The notes: generated by a model not told the origin, from the sequence alone. Counted from the first letter of the stretch, positions 25,850 to 34,972 are shown. The stretch: 64,000 bases of DNA from Streptomyces asiaticus (GCF_018138715.1 NZ_JAGSHX010000006.1:7316001-7380000), one strand, 5' to 3'. A program made the numbers and translations.

Positions 25850-26800
25850 ATGCCCGACGGCGGTATCACCCACCGCACCGACCATCTGCCCATGCCCGAC
25901 GGCGTGCGGGTCGTGACCTACAGCTGGCTGCCGGAGAACGGCGCCGTGCGCGCGATCGTCCAGATCGCCCACGGCGCCGCGGAGCACGCCCGGCGCTACG
26001 ACCGGTTCGCCCGCTTCCTCGCCGCCCACGGTTATGCGGTGGTCGCTTCGGACCACCGCGGCCACGGAGCCACCGCCGATTCGACGGGCGGCTTCGGCGT
26101 CGTGGGCGAGGAGCGCGACGGCTGGCGGGCGATCGTCTCGGACCTGCGCACCATCGGCGACCGCGCGCGGGCCGCGCACCCCCGTGCGCCCCTGGTCCTG
26201 CTCGGCCACAGCATGGGCTCGATGCTGGCCCGCGACTGCGCCCAGGAGTACGGCGAGGAGCTGGCCGGGCTGATCCTCTCCGGCACCTTCCGCTCACTCC
26301 CGGGGACCGAGACCGAGGAGGCGCTGGCGGGCATCGCGCAGGAGATCGCGGAACGGGGCCGGAACGGACAGTCCACCTTCACCCCGACCCTCTTCGCCTC
26401 GTTCAACGACCCGTACGAGCACCTCCAGGACCGGACGGGCTTCGAGTGGCTCTCGCGCGACGCGGCGGAGGTGGCCATGTACGCGGCGGACGAGCGGTGC
26501 GGCTTCGCGTTCAGCGCCGGGCTGTCCCAGGACTGGGTCCGTGGCGTCCGTAAGATCAACGACCCGCGCCACCAGGCTCGTATCCCGGCCGCGCTGCCGG
26601 TGCATGTGGTGGTGGGCACCGAGGACCCGTGCAACCAGGGAATGACGCTCGTCTACGAACTCCTGGAGGACTTCCGCTACGGCGGCACGCGGGAGCTGAC
26701 CTGGAAGGGATACCAGGGGGCCCGGCACGAGATCCTGAACGAGACCAACCGGGACGAGGTCCAGCAGGACCTGCTGGCATGGCTGGAAAAGCACATCTGA
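25850..26800 (+). CDS. Alpha/beta hydrolase, monoacylglycerol lipase-like (serine aminopeptidase S33)
   Basis: A 316-residue cytosolic hydrolase with no signal sequence. Motifs are QIAHGAAEHARRY (oxyanion loop), SDHRGHGAT, nucleophile Ser121 in GHSMGS, and a late His in GARHEILNE that completes the triad, with Asp probably in GTEDPCN. This set is typical of the monoglyceride lipase/lysophospholipase group. AAGGAG precedes ATG 25850 by a few bases. The seven 15-bp repeats immediately upstream would be transcribed in its leader or would flank its promoter. The true substrate is unknown. Confidence 0.9.
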   Translation: MPDGGITHRTDHLPMPDGVRVVTYSWLPENGAVRAIVQIAHGAAEHARRYDRFARFLAAHGYAVVASDHRGHGATADSTGGFGVVGEERDGWRAIVSDLRTIGDRARAAHPRAPLVLLGHSMGSMLARDCAQEYGEELAGLILSGTFRSLPGTETEEALAGIAQEIAERGRNGQSTFTPTLFASFNDPYEHLQDRTGFEWLSRDAAEVAMYAADERCGFAFSAGLSQDWVRGVRKINDPRHQARIPAALPVHVVVGTEDPCNQGMTLVYELLEDFRYGGTRELTWKGYQGARHEILNETNRDEVQQDLLAWLEKHI

Positions 26801-26822
26801 ACCACCAGCCTGGTACGGGCCC

Positions 26823-27725
26823 TCACCGCAGGAAGGCGGAGATCCGCTCGCGCAACGCCCCCGGATCCAGCCCCTGCCCCGCGAGATGCTCGTCGATCGT
26901 GCCGTAGCGGCGCAGCTCGCGCCGGGGAATGCCCAGGCCGAACACCCGATGCGGGCGATCGGCGAGCGCGTCGTTGACGGCGGTGGCCGAGGTACCCGCG
27001 AGATACGGCTCGACCAGCACGACATCGACGCCGCCGACCGCCGCCTCAGTGGTGGCACGCACCGCCCGCGCATCGAAGGGCCGAACAGTCGTGGCGTAGA
27101 GCACGGTGACGTCCAGCCCCTCGACGGCCGTAAGGACGCCATCGAGCATCGGCCCGACCGCGATGACCACACCGCGTCGCCCTTCCCGTACGGTCAGGAA
27201 GTGGCCGGGGACGATGTCCCGCGGGGTGGAGTTGGAGTGCGCCGACAACCGTACGTACACCGAGTCGTCACCGGCGGCGGCCGCGTCCCGCAGCAGGGTC
27301 TCGGCCTCGTCCGGATGGCCGGGCACATGGACGGTCCAGCCGTCGAGCGTGTCCAGCAGGGCCACATCGCCGGGCGCCATATGGGTGTAGCCGCCCGCCG
27401 GCCAGTCGTACGAACCGGCCGCGCTCACCAGCACCCCGCCCACGCCCTGATGCCCGAAGTCCAGCTTGACCTGCTCAAAGGGCCGCTCGACCAGAAAGCT
27501 GGCGAACGTGTGCAGAATCGGCCGCATCCCGGTCAGGGCCAGTCCTCCGCCGACGCCGACCAGCAGCTGCTCGCGGATGCCGACATTGATCACCCGGTCG
27601 GGATGCGCCCGGGCCGCGTCCGTGAAGCCGTCCTTACCGATCTCAGCAAGCACGACGGCCAGCCGGGGATCGTCGTCCAGAAGACGGGAGACGACGGAGG
27701 CGAAACGCTCACGCATGGTGTCCAT
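26823..27725 (-). CDS. Transketolase-like, C-terminal (pyrimidine-binding) subunit
   Basis: A 300-residue subunit corresponding to the Pyr and C-terminal domains of transketolase/DXP-synthase enzymes: RVINVGIREQLLVGVGGGLAL (with the Glu that activates thiamine diphosphate), TFASFLVERPFEQVKLD, and a C-terminal fold with RGVVIAVGPMLDGVL. With the gene just upstream it makes a split two-subunit transketolase. ATG 27725 follows GAGGGG. An in-frame ATG at 27776 overlaps the upstream stop as TGATG and would give 17 extra residues by coupled translation, but they look unlike the family. Such split enzymes often serve secondary or carbohydrate metabolism; the substrate is unknown. Confidence 0.9.
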   Translation of the reverse strand: MDTMRERFASVVSRLLDDDPRLAVVLAEIGKDGFTDAARAHPDRVINVGIREQLLVGVGGGLALTGMRPILHTFASFLVERPFEQVKLDFGHQGVGGVLVSAAGSYDWPAGGYTHMAPGDVALLDTLDGWTVHVPGHPDEAETLLRDAAAAGDDSVYVRLSAHSNSTPRDIVPGHFLTVREGRRGVVIAVGPMLDGVLTAVEGLDVTVLYATTVRPFDARAVRATTEAAVGGVDVVLVEPYLAGTSATAVNDALADRPHRVFGLGIPRRELRRYGTIDEHLAGQGLDPGALRERISAFLR

Positions 27726-27775
27726 AAGAACAGCCCCTCTCACACTGGAATCCACGGGAATCCACTGGAATCGCA

Positions 27776-28477
27776 TCAGACCTTGCCCTGGACCCGGGCC
27801 ACCACGACATGCGGCCGCCCCGGGTGCGGCGCGGTGTACGCCTCGTACAGCGCCTGGTGATCACGCCCGTCCACGGTCGCCGTGGACCACCCCGCGGCCT
27901 CGAAGCGCGCGGCGATGCCCCCGGGCCGCCCATGGCTGGCGGAGGCGTTGTCGACAACGACCGCATGCAGCCGCTCCAGCCCCACGGCCCCGGCGTACGC
28001 GATCGCCTCGTGATTGCTGCCCTCGTCCAGCTCGGCGTCCCCGATGAGCACCCACACCGCAGCCCCGGAGAGCCCCTGCGCCCGCAACCCGAGCGCACTC
28101 CCCACGGCCAACGGCAACCCATGCCCGAGCGACCCACTGCTGATCTCGACCCCCGGCACCAGTACCCGATCCGGATGGTGCCCCAGCGGCGAGTCATACG
28201 CCCCGAACCCCGCCAGCAGCGACTCGGGGAAGAACCCCTTGGCGGCAAGCACGGCGTAGTACGCCATCGGCCCATGCCCCTTGGACAGCAAAAACCGATC
28301 CCGCTCCGGCGCCTCCGCGCCCTCCGCCGAAACCCGCAGCACACGGTCGTAAAGCACCCAGACCACGTCCAGCGTCGAGGTGGCAGCCGGCCCGTGCTTC
28401 TCGTCCCCGGTCATCAGACTCATCAGCCGAGGAAGATCGTCGTACCCGTACCCGGTGTGAACGTCGGTGAAGGTCAT
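27776..28477 (-). CDS. Transketolase-like, N-terminal (thiamine diphosphate-binding) subunit
   Basis: This 233-residue subunit holds the diphosphate-binding domain: FLLSKGHGPMAYYAVLAAKG and the Mg/ThDP motif GDAELDEGSNHEAIAYAG with the closing ASHGRPGG. ATG 28477 gives MTFTDVHTGYGYDD; an in-frame TTG at 28492 adds only five residues. Its stop is adjacent to the C-terminal subunit, so the pair is one operon on the minus strand. The intergenic stretch 28478–28703 holds its promoter and is noticeably less GC-rich near the start. Confidence 0.9.
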   Translation of the reverse strand: MTFTDVHTGYGYDDLPRLMSLMTGDEKHGPAATSTLDVVWVLYDRVLRVSAEGAEAPERDRFLLSKGHGPMAYYAVLAAKGFFPESLLAGFGAYDSPLGHHPDRVLVPGVEISSGSLGHGLPLAVGSALGLRAQGLSGAAVWVLIGDAELDEGSNHEAIAYAGAVGLERLHAVVVDNASASHGRPGGIAARFEAAGWSTATVDGRDHQALYEAYTAPHPGRPHVVVARVQGKV

Positions 28478-28703
28478 GCTGCGAGCGTGCAACTTAAACC
28501 AAACTTCAAGTCAAGCCCCGCCCGCACCACCCCGCCCACCCCTCCTGGTAACAATGTGCGATGACCCGAACCCGCAAGGTAAACACCCCAGCTGGTCCCG
28601 CCGGACTCCCGATCTTCACCCGGGGTGGCAGCGACCACCCCCTGAAGTGCGGTATTGTTCTTCATGCGCGGTCGGCGAGGGAAAGCCCAAGCCGAACGAG
28701 CAC

Positions 28704-28777
<74 letters not shown>

Positions 28778-28784
28778 CGGTGCA

Positions 28785-28824
28785 GAGGGCCTTCGCAGGT
28801 CAACACCTGTGAGGGCCCTCTTTT
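28785..28824 (+). terminator. Rho-independent terminator of the tRNA gene
   Basis: Arms GAGGGCC (28785–28791) and GGCCCTC (28814–28820), with an inner GCAGGT/ACCTGT pairing, are followed by TTTT at 28821–28824, eight bases after the tRNA. The hairpin is intact, so any integration occurred beyond it or restored it. Confidence 0.85.
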
Positions 28825-28895
28825 CGCGCTCCCGTTTCCGGCGTCGAGGTCGAGCACGCCGCTCACCGACACCTTGACTCGGAGGGTTTCTCTCC

Positions 28896-29858
28896 ATGCC
28901 CCTTCTGGACCTGGACAAGATCACCGCAGGGCTCCCCAAGACCTGGGAGGGCTTCCTGCGCGACTGGGACCGCTCCCTGCGCGCGGGCAACTACCCGGAG
29001 ACCACCCGCTACAACTACCTCCTCGCCGCCGTCCAGCTCGCCCGCTACCTGAACCAGCACGCGACGCCCGGCCTCGAGGCGCAGGACGCGGCCGAGGACC
29101 CCACCGAGGTCACCCGCGCGCACGTCGAAGCCTTCCAGGGCTGGATGATCGAGACGCGGTCGGCGTCGACCGCGCTGAACAAGCACAAGGGACTCCAGCA
29201 GTTCTTCAAGTGGCTGATGCTGGACGAGGAGGAGATCGACCGCTCCCCGATGGAACGCGTCCGCCAGCCCAAGACCGTGAAGAAGCTGATCCCGGTCATG
29301 CGGGATGACGACACCAGGAAGGTGCTGGCGGTCTGCAAGGGCAAGGCGTTCCTCCAGCTGCGGGACGAGGCCATCATCCGGCTCTACTACAACACCGGCG
29401 CCCGCCTGTCCGAGGTCGGCAACCTCACCCTCGACGACATTGACCTGGTCACTGACTCGGTGCACTACCACGGCAAGGGCAGCCGCGACCGCCGGGTGCG
29501 GTTCGGCCCGAAGACGGCGCGGGCGGTGAGCCGGTATCTGCGGGCCCGCGCCAAGCGCAAGGGCGCCGAGCTGCCGGATCTGTGGCTGGCCGAGCGCGGC
29601 GGGCGACGGCTGGCGCCCAACGGCATCAAGATCATGATTAAGCGACGCGGCCTGTCCGCCGGGATGAAGGGCGTGCACGCGCACCGGTGGCGCCACAACT
29701 TCGCCCATGAATGGAAGCGGGCCGGCGGTGACTCGGGTGATCTGATGCTGCTGATGGGCTGGGTCTCCGAGGACATGCCCCGCCACTACGGCGCCAGTGC
29801 GGCCGCCGAGCGTGCCCAGGAGACCCACCAGCGGATGGGGATCGGCGAGAATGTCTGA
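28896..29858 (+). CDS. Tyrosine recombinase (XerC/D-like integrase)
   Basis: A 320-residue site-specific recombinase. Residues 1–120 form the SAM-like core-binding domain; the catalytic domain follows with Arg170 (TGARLSEV), Lys194 (HGKGSRDR), His263 and Arg266 (HAHRWRH), Trp289 (GW in place of His) and nucleophile Tyr298 (RHYGAS). All catalytic residues are present, so it should be active. It starts soon after tRNA-Pro and overlaps the next gene by 8 bases (ATGTCTGA), so the two are co-translated. Its neighbour is a membrane protein with a C-terminal DNA-binding-like domain, suggesting a small integrated element. A second attachment copy was not seen in the window. Confidence 0.93.
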   Translation: MPLLDLDKITAGLPKTWEGFLRDWDRSLRAGNYPETTRYNYLLAAVQLARYLNQHATPGLEAQDAAEDPTEVTRAHVEAFQGWMIETRSASTALNKHKGLQQFFKWLMLDEEEIDRSPMERVRQPKTVKKLIPVMRDDDTRKVLAVCKGKAFLQLRDEAIIRLYYNTGARLSEVGNLTLDDIDLVTDSVHYHGKGSRDRRVRFGPKTARAVSRYLRARAKRKGAELPDLWLAERGGRRLAPNGIKIMIKRRGLSAGMKGVHAHRWRHNFAHEWKRAGGDSGDLMLLMGWVSEDMPRHYGASAAAERAQETHQRMGIGENV

Positions 29859-30633
29859 ACCCCTCCCGGAGCTTGACGGTACGTCGGACGGCACGGGCAC
29901 GGTGAGGGCGGTGACCGGCATGATGGCGGCCGTCGTCAGCCTGACCTTCCTCTTCGGCTTCGGCAACGTATGGAACCTGGCGCTGCGGCTGGGTGTCCCG
30001 GCATGGGTGGCCCCGCTGGTCGCCCCGGCGGTCGACCTGTCCATCCTCGGTCTGCTGCTCGGTATCCGGTACCTCGCTCTGCACGGTGCACCGGTGGAAC
30101 AGTTGCGTCCGGCCCGGCGGCTGCTGGTGCTCTCCAGCGGCATGACCCTGGCCTTGAACACAGCCGACCCATTGATCGCGGGAGACCTGGGCAAGGCCGC
30201 CTTCGACGCGGTCGGCCCCGTCCTCCTGATCGGCTGGGCCGAGGTCGGACCCGGACTCCTCCACGCACTCGCCACCACCAGCCAACCCTGCCCGGCACCA
30301 CACCCATCCGCGGCGCCGCAGTACGAACAAGCCTCCGCTCAGGCAGCGGCGCCCCCGAACGATGACCGAGCCACCAGCGCCTCTTCCCCGCTTACGGCAG
30401 GGGCGGAACGACATTGTGATGGTGATGAGTTGCTGGAGCGCGCCCGGCAGGAAGACGCCCGACACTGGGAGACCTACCAACGGCCGATCTCCGCGGAAAC
30501 ACTCCGCAAGCGGCTCCACGTCGGCGCGGCACGCTCACGCATGCTGGTGACGATGATCCGCTCCGACACCTCATCCAGGCGCGCCGATCAGACGCATGGC
30601 CTCGAGGAAGCACCCGGGTGGCGGGAAGCGTGA
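29851..30633 (+). CDS. Membrane protein with C-terminal HTH-like domain (DUF2637/Spd-like), copy 1
   Basis: A 260-residue protein. Residues about 15–140 hold three to four hydrophobic segments (MMAAVVSLTFLFGFGNVW, WVAPLVAPAVDLSILGLLLG, GPVLLIGWAEVGPGLL), reminiscent of DUF2637 and of the spread (Spd) proteins of actinomycete conjugative elements. A Pro/Ala linker leads to ARHWETYQRPISAETLRKRL, a probable small helix-turn-helix domain. It overlaps the integrase stop by 8 bases. A close paralogue lies at 31334–32185. Family assignment is by resemblance, not a diagnostic motif. The most likely role is in transfer or maintenance of the element. Confidence 0.7.
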   Translation: MSEPLPELDGTSDGTGTVRAVTGMMAAVVSLTFLFGFGNVWNLALRLGVPAWVAPLVAPAVDLSILGLLLGIRYLALHGAPVEQLRPARRLLVLSSGMTLALNTADPLIAGDLGKAAFDAVGPVLLIGWAEVGPGLLHALATTSQPCPAPHPSAAPQYEQASAQAAAPPNDDRATSASSPLTAGAERHCDGDELLERARQEDARHWETYQRPISAETLRKRLHVGAARSRMLVTMIRSDTSSRRADQTHGLEEAPGWREA

Positions 30634-30651
30634 ACGCCAGTGGGCGGCCTT

Positions 30652-30906
30652 TCACATCTCGGCTCGCCTGGCTGACAAGTGGAGGAGGACGTCGCGGAGG
30701 ACAGCTGTCTGAACCTTCGCGATCTCCTCGCCAAGCTGACCGGAAGCCAGCTCGACCTTGAACTCCATCCTGAGAGGATCGCTGCGCCCCTCGCCTGTGA
30801 CCATGCACGTGGTGAGGGGCGCGCCGTCCGCGGCCCCCTCGGGGCGCGAACCGTGCTCGCGAGTGCGTTCGTTTCTGTGGTGCTGATCCGTTTCTGCCAT
30901 ACCCAC
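30652..30906 (-). CDS. Small hypothetical protein between the two paralogues
   Basis: An 84-residue reading frame on the opposite strand with a charged N-terminus and a coherent C-terminal half (MEFKVELASGQLGEEIAKVQ, then an amphipathic helix to LHLSARRAEM). The second half looks like a folded strand–helix unit rather than a shadow frame, and the paralogue genes on both sides do not overlap it. ATG could be 30906 or 30900. The function is unknown, and the gene itself is only moderately certain. Confidence 0.5.
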   Translation of the reverse strand: MGMAETDQHHRNERTREHGSRPEGAADGAPLTTCMVTGEGRSDPLRMEFKVELASGQLGEEIAKVQTAVLRDVLLHLSARRAEM

Positions 30907-31333
30907 CGCTTACCGGGCGGCTGAACACCGCGCACGGCAACCGGGACAAACGCCAGTCGATGTAGTGAACAATTCGATAGGGCTGACACTCCCGATCCAG
31001 CCGAGCCGCGCTGACGGGGCGATGGACAGACGTCGGGCATTGCCGGCGCCGTGCTGGGTGCCTTATGCCAGAAGGTAGACGCATGTCTGTAAGAAATAGT
31101 GTGCCAAGCAACTCTATGCAGCCGAGGTGAAGCCGCATCGACACGTCTCAGTAGCGAGTGCGATCCAGCCCCATGTCATCGGCTTCGTCGACGACCTCGT
31201 TGAAGGCGGTCGGATGTTAGTGCCCCCGGCAGGGCGCCACACAGAAGGATGGCCATCCTAACCTGCGGAATTTCGTCGGCAGGCTGGTGATCAAGGGAAC
31301 TTTTGAGCCCTCAGCGCAGGAGGAGACACGCTG
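30907..31333. other. Gene-free stretch upstream of the second paralogue
   Basis: No reading frame with protein-like composition was found in either strand. The GC content is visibly lower than in the core region, and 31080–31130 is A/T-rich. It presumably holds the promoter of the gene at 31334. Confidence 0.5.
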
Positions 31334-32185
31334 ATGGCCGACGAGAGTTTGACACGTGACAGCAGCGGTCCGAGTGCTTCCTTCGAGCGGGTGGTCACTC
31401 TTCGCGCGGTGACCCTGATCATGGCCGCGGTGGTGGGGCTGACGTTCTTGTTCGGCTTCGGCAATGTGTGGACCCTCGCGCTGCGGTTGGGTGTGCCGCC
31501 GTGGGTGGCGCCCTTGGTGGCCCCGGCGGTCGATCTTTCTGTGCTGGGCTTGCTGCTGGGTACCCGGTATCTGGCGTTGCAGGGCGCGAGTCGGGAGCAG
31601 CTCCGGCCGGCCCGTCGGTTGCTGGTCTTCTCCAGTCTGATGACGTTGGCGCTGAACGTGACGGACCCGCTGCTGGCTGGTGAGAACGGCAAAGCCGCCT
31701 TCGATGCGGTGGGACCGTTGCTGCTGATCGGTTGGGCAGAGGTGGGTCCGGGGCTTTTGCAGGCCATTAGCGGTGCCGGGAGCGGAAAGTCGTCCGAGTC
31801 CGAGAAGGGAGACGTCCCGGAGTGTTCCGTGGAACACGCGGCGGTGATGATCGAGCAGAAGAGCGTCGATATTGACCAGCCGCATGTCCTGGCCTCGCCG
31901 GAAGGTGATCAGCGTAGTCAGCTCGGGGCTGATGGGGATGGCCTTCTGGAGCGTGCCTTGGTGGAAGATGCGTGGCATTGGGAGACGTATCAGCGGCCGA
32001 TTTCGGCTGAGACGCTACGGAAGCGACTGCATGTTGGCGCGGCCAGGTCCCGGACGTTGGTGTCCATGGTGCGCTCGGCAAGGGCCGGGAACGTGACGAT
32101 GGAGGCATCGTCTGGAGAGGGCGGTCCTTCAGCTTCTCTGCCTTGTGATCAGGTCCGCGGCGCGGGCGAGGAGGGTCCGAGGTAG
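31334..32185 (+). CDS. Membrane protein with C-terminal HTH-like domain (DUF2637/Spd-like), copy 2
   Basis: A 283-residue paralogue of the product of 29851–30633. The hydrophobic half is almost the same (VVGLTFLFGFGNVWTLALRL; WVAPLVAPAVDLSVLGLLLG), and the C-terminal block WHWETYQRPISAETLRKRLH is nearly identical. The linker between them is unrelated in sequence and longer. Codon usage differs: copy 2 uses more T- and G-ending codons than copy 1, so it was not produced by a very recent duplication and probably arrived with a different element. GGAGGAG precedes ATG 31334. It ends 250 bases before the first CRISPR repeat. Confidence 0.7.
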   Translation: MADESLTRDSSGPSASFERVVTLRAVTLIMAAVVGLTFLFGFGNVWTLALRLGVPPWVAPLVAPAVDLSVLGLLLGTRYLALQGASREQLRPARRLLVFSSLMTLALNVTDPLLAGENGKAAFDAVGPLLLIGWAEVGPGLLQAISGAGSGKSSESEKGDVPECSVEHAAVMIEQKSVDIDQPHVLASPEGDQRSQLGADGDGLLERALVEDAWHWETYQRPISAETLRKRLHVGAARSRTLVSMVRSARAGNVTMEASSGEGGPSASLPCDQVRGAGEEGPR

Positions 32186-32370
32186 CGTCCCTCTGTGGTA
32201 CCCCTCGATGCGGCGGCCTGCATAAGGGTTGAGGGACCCTACTTCCTGTCGTTTGAAGCTATGGCGAGGAAGCGGTACGACGCGGTGCTGACGACCGTCC
32301 CTGTGCTGAGGAATGGTATGGATGGCCTGGGAGCATTCGTCGTGAGATCACACAACCCATATACCTGGAA

Positions 32371-32435
32371 TGCCGGACTTCGTGAAAGTGTTTCATGGTG
32401 AACCTGCTGCCAGGCAGACATACAGGTCAGGGAGT
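32371..32435 (+). promoter_or_regulatory. Putative CRISPR leader of array 1
   Basis: Bases 32371–32390 (TGCCGGACTTCGTGAAAGTG) resemble 45783–45802 in front of array 3 at 15 of 20 positions. In both cases the last base of this motif is 46 bases before the first repeat. The shared element at a fixed distance marks it as leader sequence needed for transcription or spacer acquisition. Confidence 0.7.
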
Positions 32436-32887
32436 CTGCTCCCCGCACCGCGGGGATGGCCCCTGGTCGATGACGACGCGGGCGCGTGCCGCGTCCTGCT
32501 CCCCGCACCCGCGGGGATGGCCCCGTCCTTGAAGCCGCCTACGCCAGGAGGAAGGACTGCTCCCTGCACCCGCGGGGATGGCCCCAGCCTGGTGAACGTG
32601 TCGATCACCTTGGGGGTCTGCTCCCCGCACCCCGGGGATGGCCCCACGGTGGAGCACGCACTGTACGGACGTATGCGCTACTCCCCGCGCCCGCGGGGAT
32701 GGTCCCAGCCTCGCCGCCGCGGCGGTCGGCCGCGAAGCCTGCTCCCCGCACCTGCGGGGATGGCCCCACCCAGGACCAGATCGCAGCCACCCGGGTGCGC
32801 TGCTCCCCGCGCCCGCGAATGGCCCCACAAGATCCTCAGCCGCTCCATGTGCGGCTCGCTGCTCCCCGCGCCAGACGGGATGGGAGC
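32436..32887 (+). CRISPR. Type I-E CRISPR array 1: 8 repeats, 7 spacers, degenerate
   Basis: Repeats of 27–29 nt start at 32436, 32496, 32557, 32618, 32678, 32739, 32800 and 32859. They share CTGCTCCCCGC at the 5' end and GGGGATGG toward the 3' end. All seven spacers are exactly 32 nt. Several repeats carry point changes or 1–2 base deletions within the stem (32436, 32618, 32800), and the last is heavily decayed, which marks the distal end on the right. The constant spacer length despite repeat damage shows that the array was built by a working I-E adaptation system and then drifted. Confidence 0.95.
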
Positions 32888-33024
32888 TGTGGGGTGCGTG
32901 GTGGGTTGAGCTGAGTGTCGGGCCAGGAACCTAATGTCCCGGGCAGAATTGGCAGGCGACCAGGATCGGCACCTTGCTATAGGACGTCGTAAATGAGCAA
33001 CATCTGTCGCTTCACTGTGCAATC

Positions 33025-34080
33025 ATGCCCACTATGCCTCTTATTGCAAGTGCCGACTGCGCGAATCGAAAGCACCATGAGGAGTGGGAACTCACTCTGA
33101 GTTCCGGCGGCGTACTGAAATGTAGGTTCTCCTTCGGGAATGTCGAGATGTCATGGGACCCCGGAGAAAGTCCCGACGTCCCCGCATACGAACTAACCCA
33201 GGAAGCTTCCGTTTTACTCGGGAAAAAGGCGATCCTAAGTAACTGGAAAGAAGGTGAAGTGCCCGAAGTTGCTGTCTACTCCAAGGAATCAAATACGGAC
33301 GTATACATGATGGTCGTTTTTCATCAAGCCGCAGAGAAAGATGCGCTAACCCACGCCGCCGAGCATCTTCGTCGAAACGGCCTAATGATGGTTAAGGCGG
33401 ATGCGAATATTGATGGAGCTGGGACATGCGAGCTCGCGTGCAGGCCAATCGAGGGAGCAACGGCCCAAATGTCCGAGCTTCTTGAGATCGCAACATATCT
33501 ACATCGAAGCACGTTGAGAATCCCTGAATTGCAACCCGCCTCAGCTGCGTCTGCGCTAGCCACCCTACAGGAAGGAGACGTGTGGAAGTTCATTGGTCTT
33601 AAAGAGAATGAATGGCTAGAAGTTAAAGCTCAACTGCCAGACATCAGCAAAGCGTCCGGAAAATTCACGCTCGCGAAGGACGTTACCCAATTCGCTAACT
33701 CGCGAGTCGGCGGGGTGTTGATTTACGGATTCTACACCAAGAACTCTGGCCAGGGTGACGTGATTCGGAAAGTGTCGCCAATCTCGTTTTCCCGCCGAAC
33801 AGAGGAAGCAATACAGGCAATTCTGCAAAGCCACACATACCCTTCCGTTACGGGTCTACTCGTCCACGCTACTCCTATTGATTCTGGCCATGTTGTGTGC
33901 GTCTATGTTCCGCCCCAGAGCGACTCAGCAAAGCCTTTCATCGTTGAAGGGTCGGGACTTTCCGAACTCGGAAAGGGTAATGTTTTTTCGGTACCAGTCA
34001 GAAGTGGTGACCGAGTTGCTCAAATCACGGGCAAGGCTCTTCATGTGCTGCTCGCTGGAAAAATACCACTGTCGGGCTGA
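33025..34080 (+). CDS. AlbA_2/Schlafen-type putative nucleic-acid-binding protein
   Basis: A 351-residue protein with no membrane segments. The first 170 residues match no family I recognise. The C-terminal part (about 195–345) is an AlbA_2-like domain: NEWLEVKAQLPDI, LAKDVTQFANSRVGGVLIYG, and later VVCVYVPPQSDSAKPFIVEG. This domain binds nucleic acid and occurs in Schlafen-like regulators and in several phage-defence proteins. The gene is visibly AT-richer than its neighbours and uses many A- and T-ending codons, a sign of recent transfer. It stands alone between CRISPR arrays 1 and 2. ATG 33025 was taken; ATG 33034 is also possible. A defence role is an inference from domain and place. Confidence 0.75.
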   Translation: MPTMPLIASADCANRKHHEEWELTLSSGGVLKCRFSFGNVEMSWDPGESPDVPAYELTQEASVLLGKKAILSNWKEGEVPEVAVYSKESNTDVYMMVVFHQAAEKDALTHAAEHLRRNGLMMVKADANIDGAGTCELACRPIEGATAQMSELLEIATYLHRSTLRIPELQPASAASALATLQEGDVWKFIGLKENEWLEVKAQLPDISKASGKFTLAKDVTQFANSRVGGVLIYGFYTKNSGQGDVIRKVSPISFSRRTEEAIQAILQSHTYPSVTGLLVHATPIDSGHVVCVYVPPQSDSAKPFIVEGSGLSELGKGNVFSVPVRSGDRVAQITGKALHVLLAGKIPLSG

Positions 34081-34299
34081 GGTCGATTCCACGCCGTCGT
34101 GGCCGTACGCGTGACGCGCGATCGACGTCCCGAGTAGCCCCCGCTAGGCTTCGGTTGTACGGCAGAGAGGCGCAGTAACCACAGCAGCCGAACACATCCA
34201 GCGGCGTATGTCCCAGGCCGTCGCACGACCTATATGCCTGCTGGCACCCGCACCGCATAGAGATACGTATCAAAAGACTTCTGACATCCAGGACTGACA

Positions 34300-34638
34300 T
34301 CAACGACGCCGGACAGGGGCGTCCACCAGCGTCCCTCTCAGACCGCCGCACCCGTCACCAACCGCAGCCGAGCCGGGCTCGGATCGAACTTCTAGTGCGG
34401 GGCTCATCTGGGTATGACGGAAACGGAGCCAGTCCGCGAGCGTGGAGAAGTCGGTGTCCACGAGGCCCTTGGCTGGGTCGACGCGATGAAGCAACGACGG
34501 TTCAGGGTGATTGACGTCGACCCACAGGCGGTCCATGGCGCTGATCTCGTCGTCGATCCAGATGAACGGCCGACCGTCGGCCCACTCGACGAGGTGGCGA
34601 GTCTTCCAAAGCAGGCCCGCGCGGGCCTGTGTCGGCAC
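34300..34638 (-). pseudogene. Remnant of a HAD-superfamily hydrolase (C-terminal part only)
   Basis: The reading frame encodes KTRHLVEWADGRPFIWIDDE followed by ISAMDRLWV, LLHRVDPAKGLVDTDF and STLADWLR, which is the C-terminal half of a HAD-like family common in Streptomyces (motif with paired Asp, DDE). The N-terminal half with the nucleophile Asp is missing, and upstream codons in this frame are unrelated. The last 30 residues of the frame also look non-native. It is therefore a truncated relic, probably left by the rearrangements that formed the accessory block. Bases 34081–34299 and 34639–34822 hold nothing I can support. Confidence 0.6.
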
Positions 34639-34822
34639 ACAGGGCTGGCCACTTCACCACGGGCAACCTCGGCAGTTCGACGCGTGGGGAGACGGCCTCG
34701 TTTTGCCGCCTCCGTCCTTCTCTGAACTAACAAGTCGAGAGCTCATGCTGACGGTATGTAAAGTTCTGTCAACTAATGTCCACTGTCGTCGTGCAGCTCC
34801 CCGCGGCGCCAAGACTGGATCC

Positions 34823-34972
34823 ATGGACATCGACGAGAGTCGCAACTCGGAAATTGACCCCGAGGGCGGGAGGCAGTGGAGCGATTGGCCCATCCGGGTG
34901 TTGATTGCTCTCCTATCGGCCGTCGTCGGCGGGGTAGCACAAGCTGTCGCAGAAAATCTGATGGGACCCTGA
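34823..34972 (+). CDS. Small membrane protein
   Basis: A 49-residue frame: an acidic N-terminus (MDIDESRNSEIDPEGG) followed by one hydrophobic helix (WPIRVLIALLSAVVGGVAQA) and a short tail. ATG 34823 is preceded only weakly (GGATCC). It ends 24 bases before the HTH-protein gene, so the two could be co-transcribed. Small single-pass proteins beside regulators are common in defence and toxin modules, but nothing identifies this one. Confidence 0.5.
   Translation: MDIDESRNSEIDPEGGRQWSDWPIRVLIALLSAVVGGVAQAVAENLMGP

Noticed and set aside
27725..27776. Start of the transketolase C-terminal subunit at 27776
   Set aside because: The extra 17 residues are unlike the family and include a short duplicated GGAATCCAC-type DNA word. 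ATG 27725 with its own ribosome-binding site is preferred, though the TGATG overlap keeps the alternative open.
32195..32401. A 68-residue frame before CRISPR array 1
   Set aside because: It has no ribosome-binding site or recognisable composition, and it runs into the leader motif at 32371–32390, which is better explained as non-coding.
32370..32934. Proline- and arginine-rich frames across the repeat arrays (also at 35811–36131 and 45802–46488)
   Set aside because: Their repeating peptides come from translation of CRISPR repeats at 61-base spacing.
34404..34733. A 109-residue minus-strand frame overlapping the HAD relic
   Set aside because: It is the wrong frame of the relic; only the frame of 34300–34638 contains the HAD motifs.
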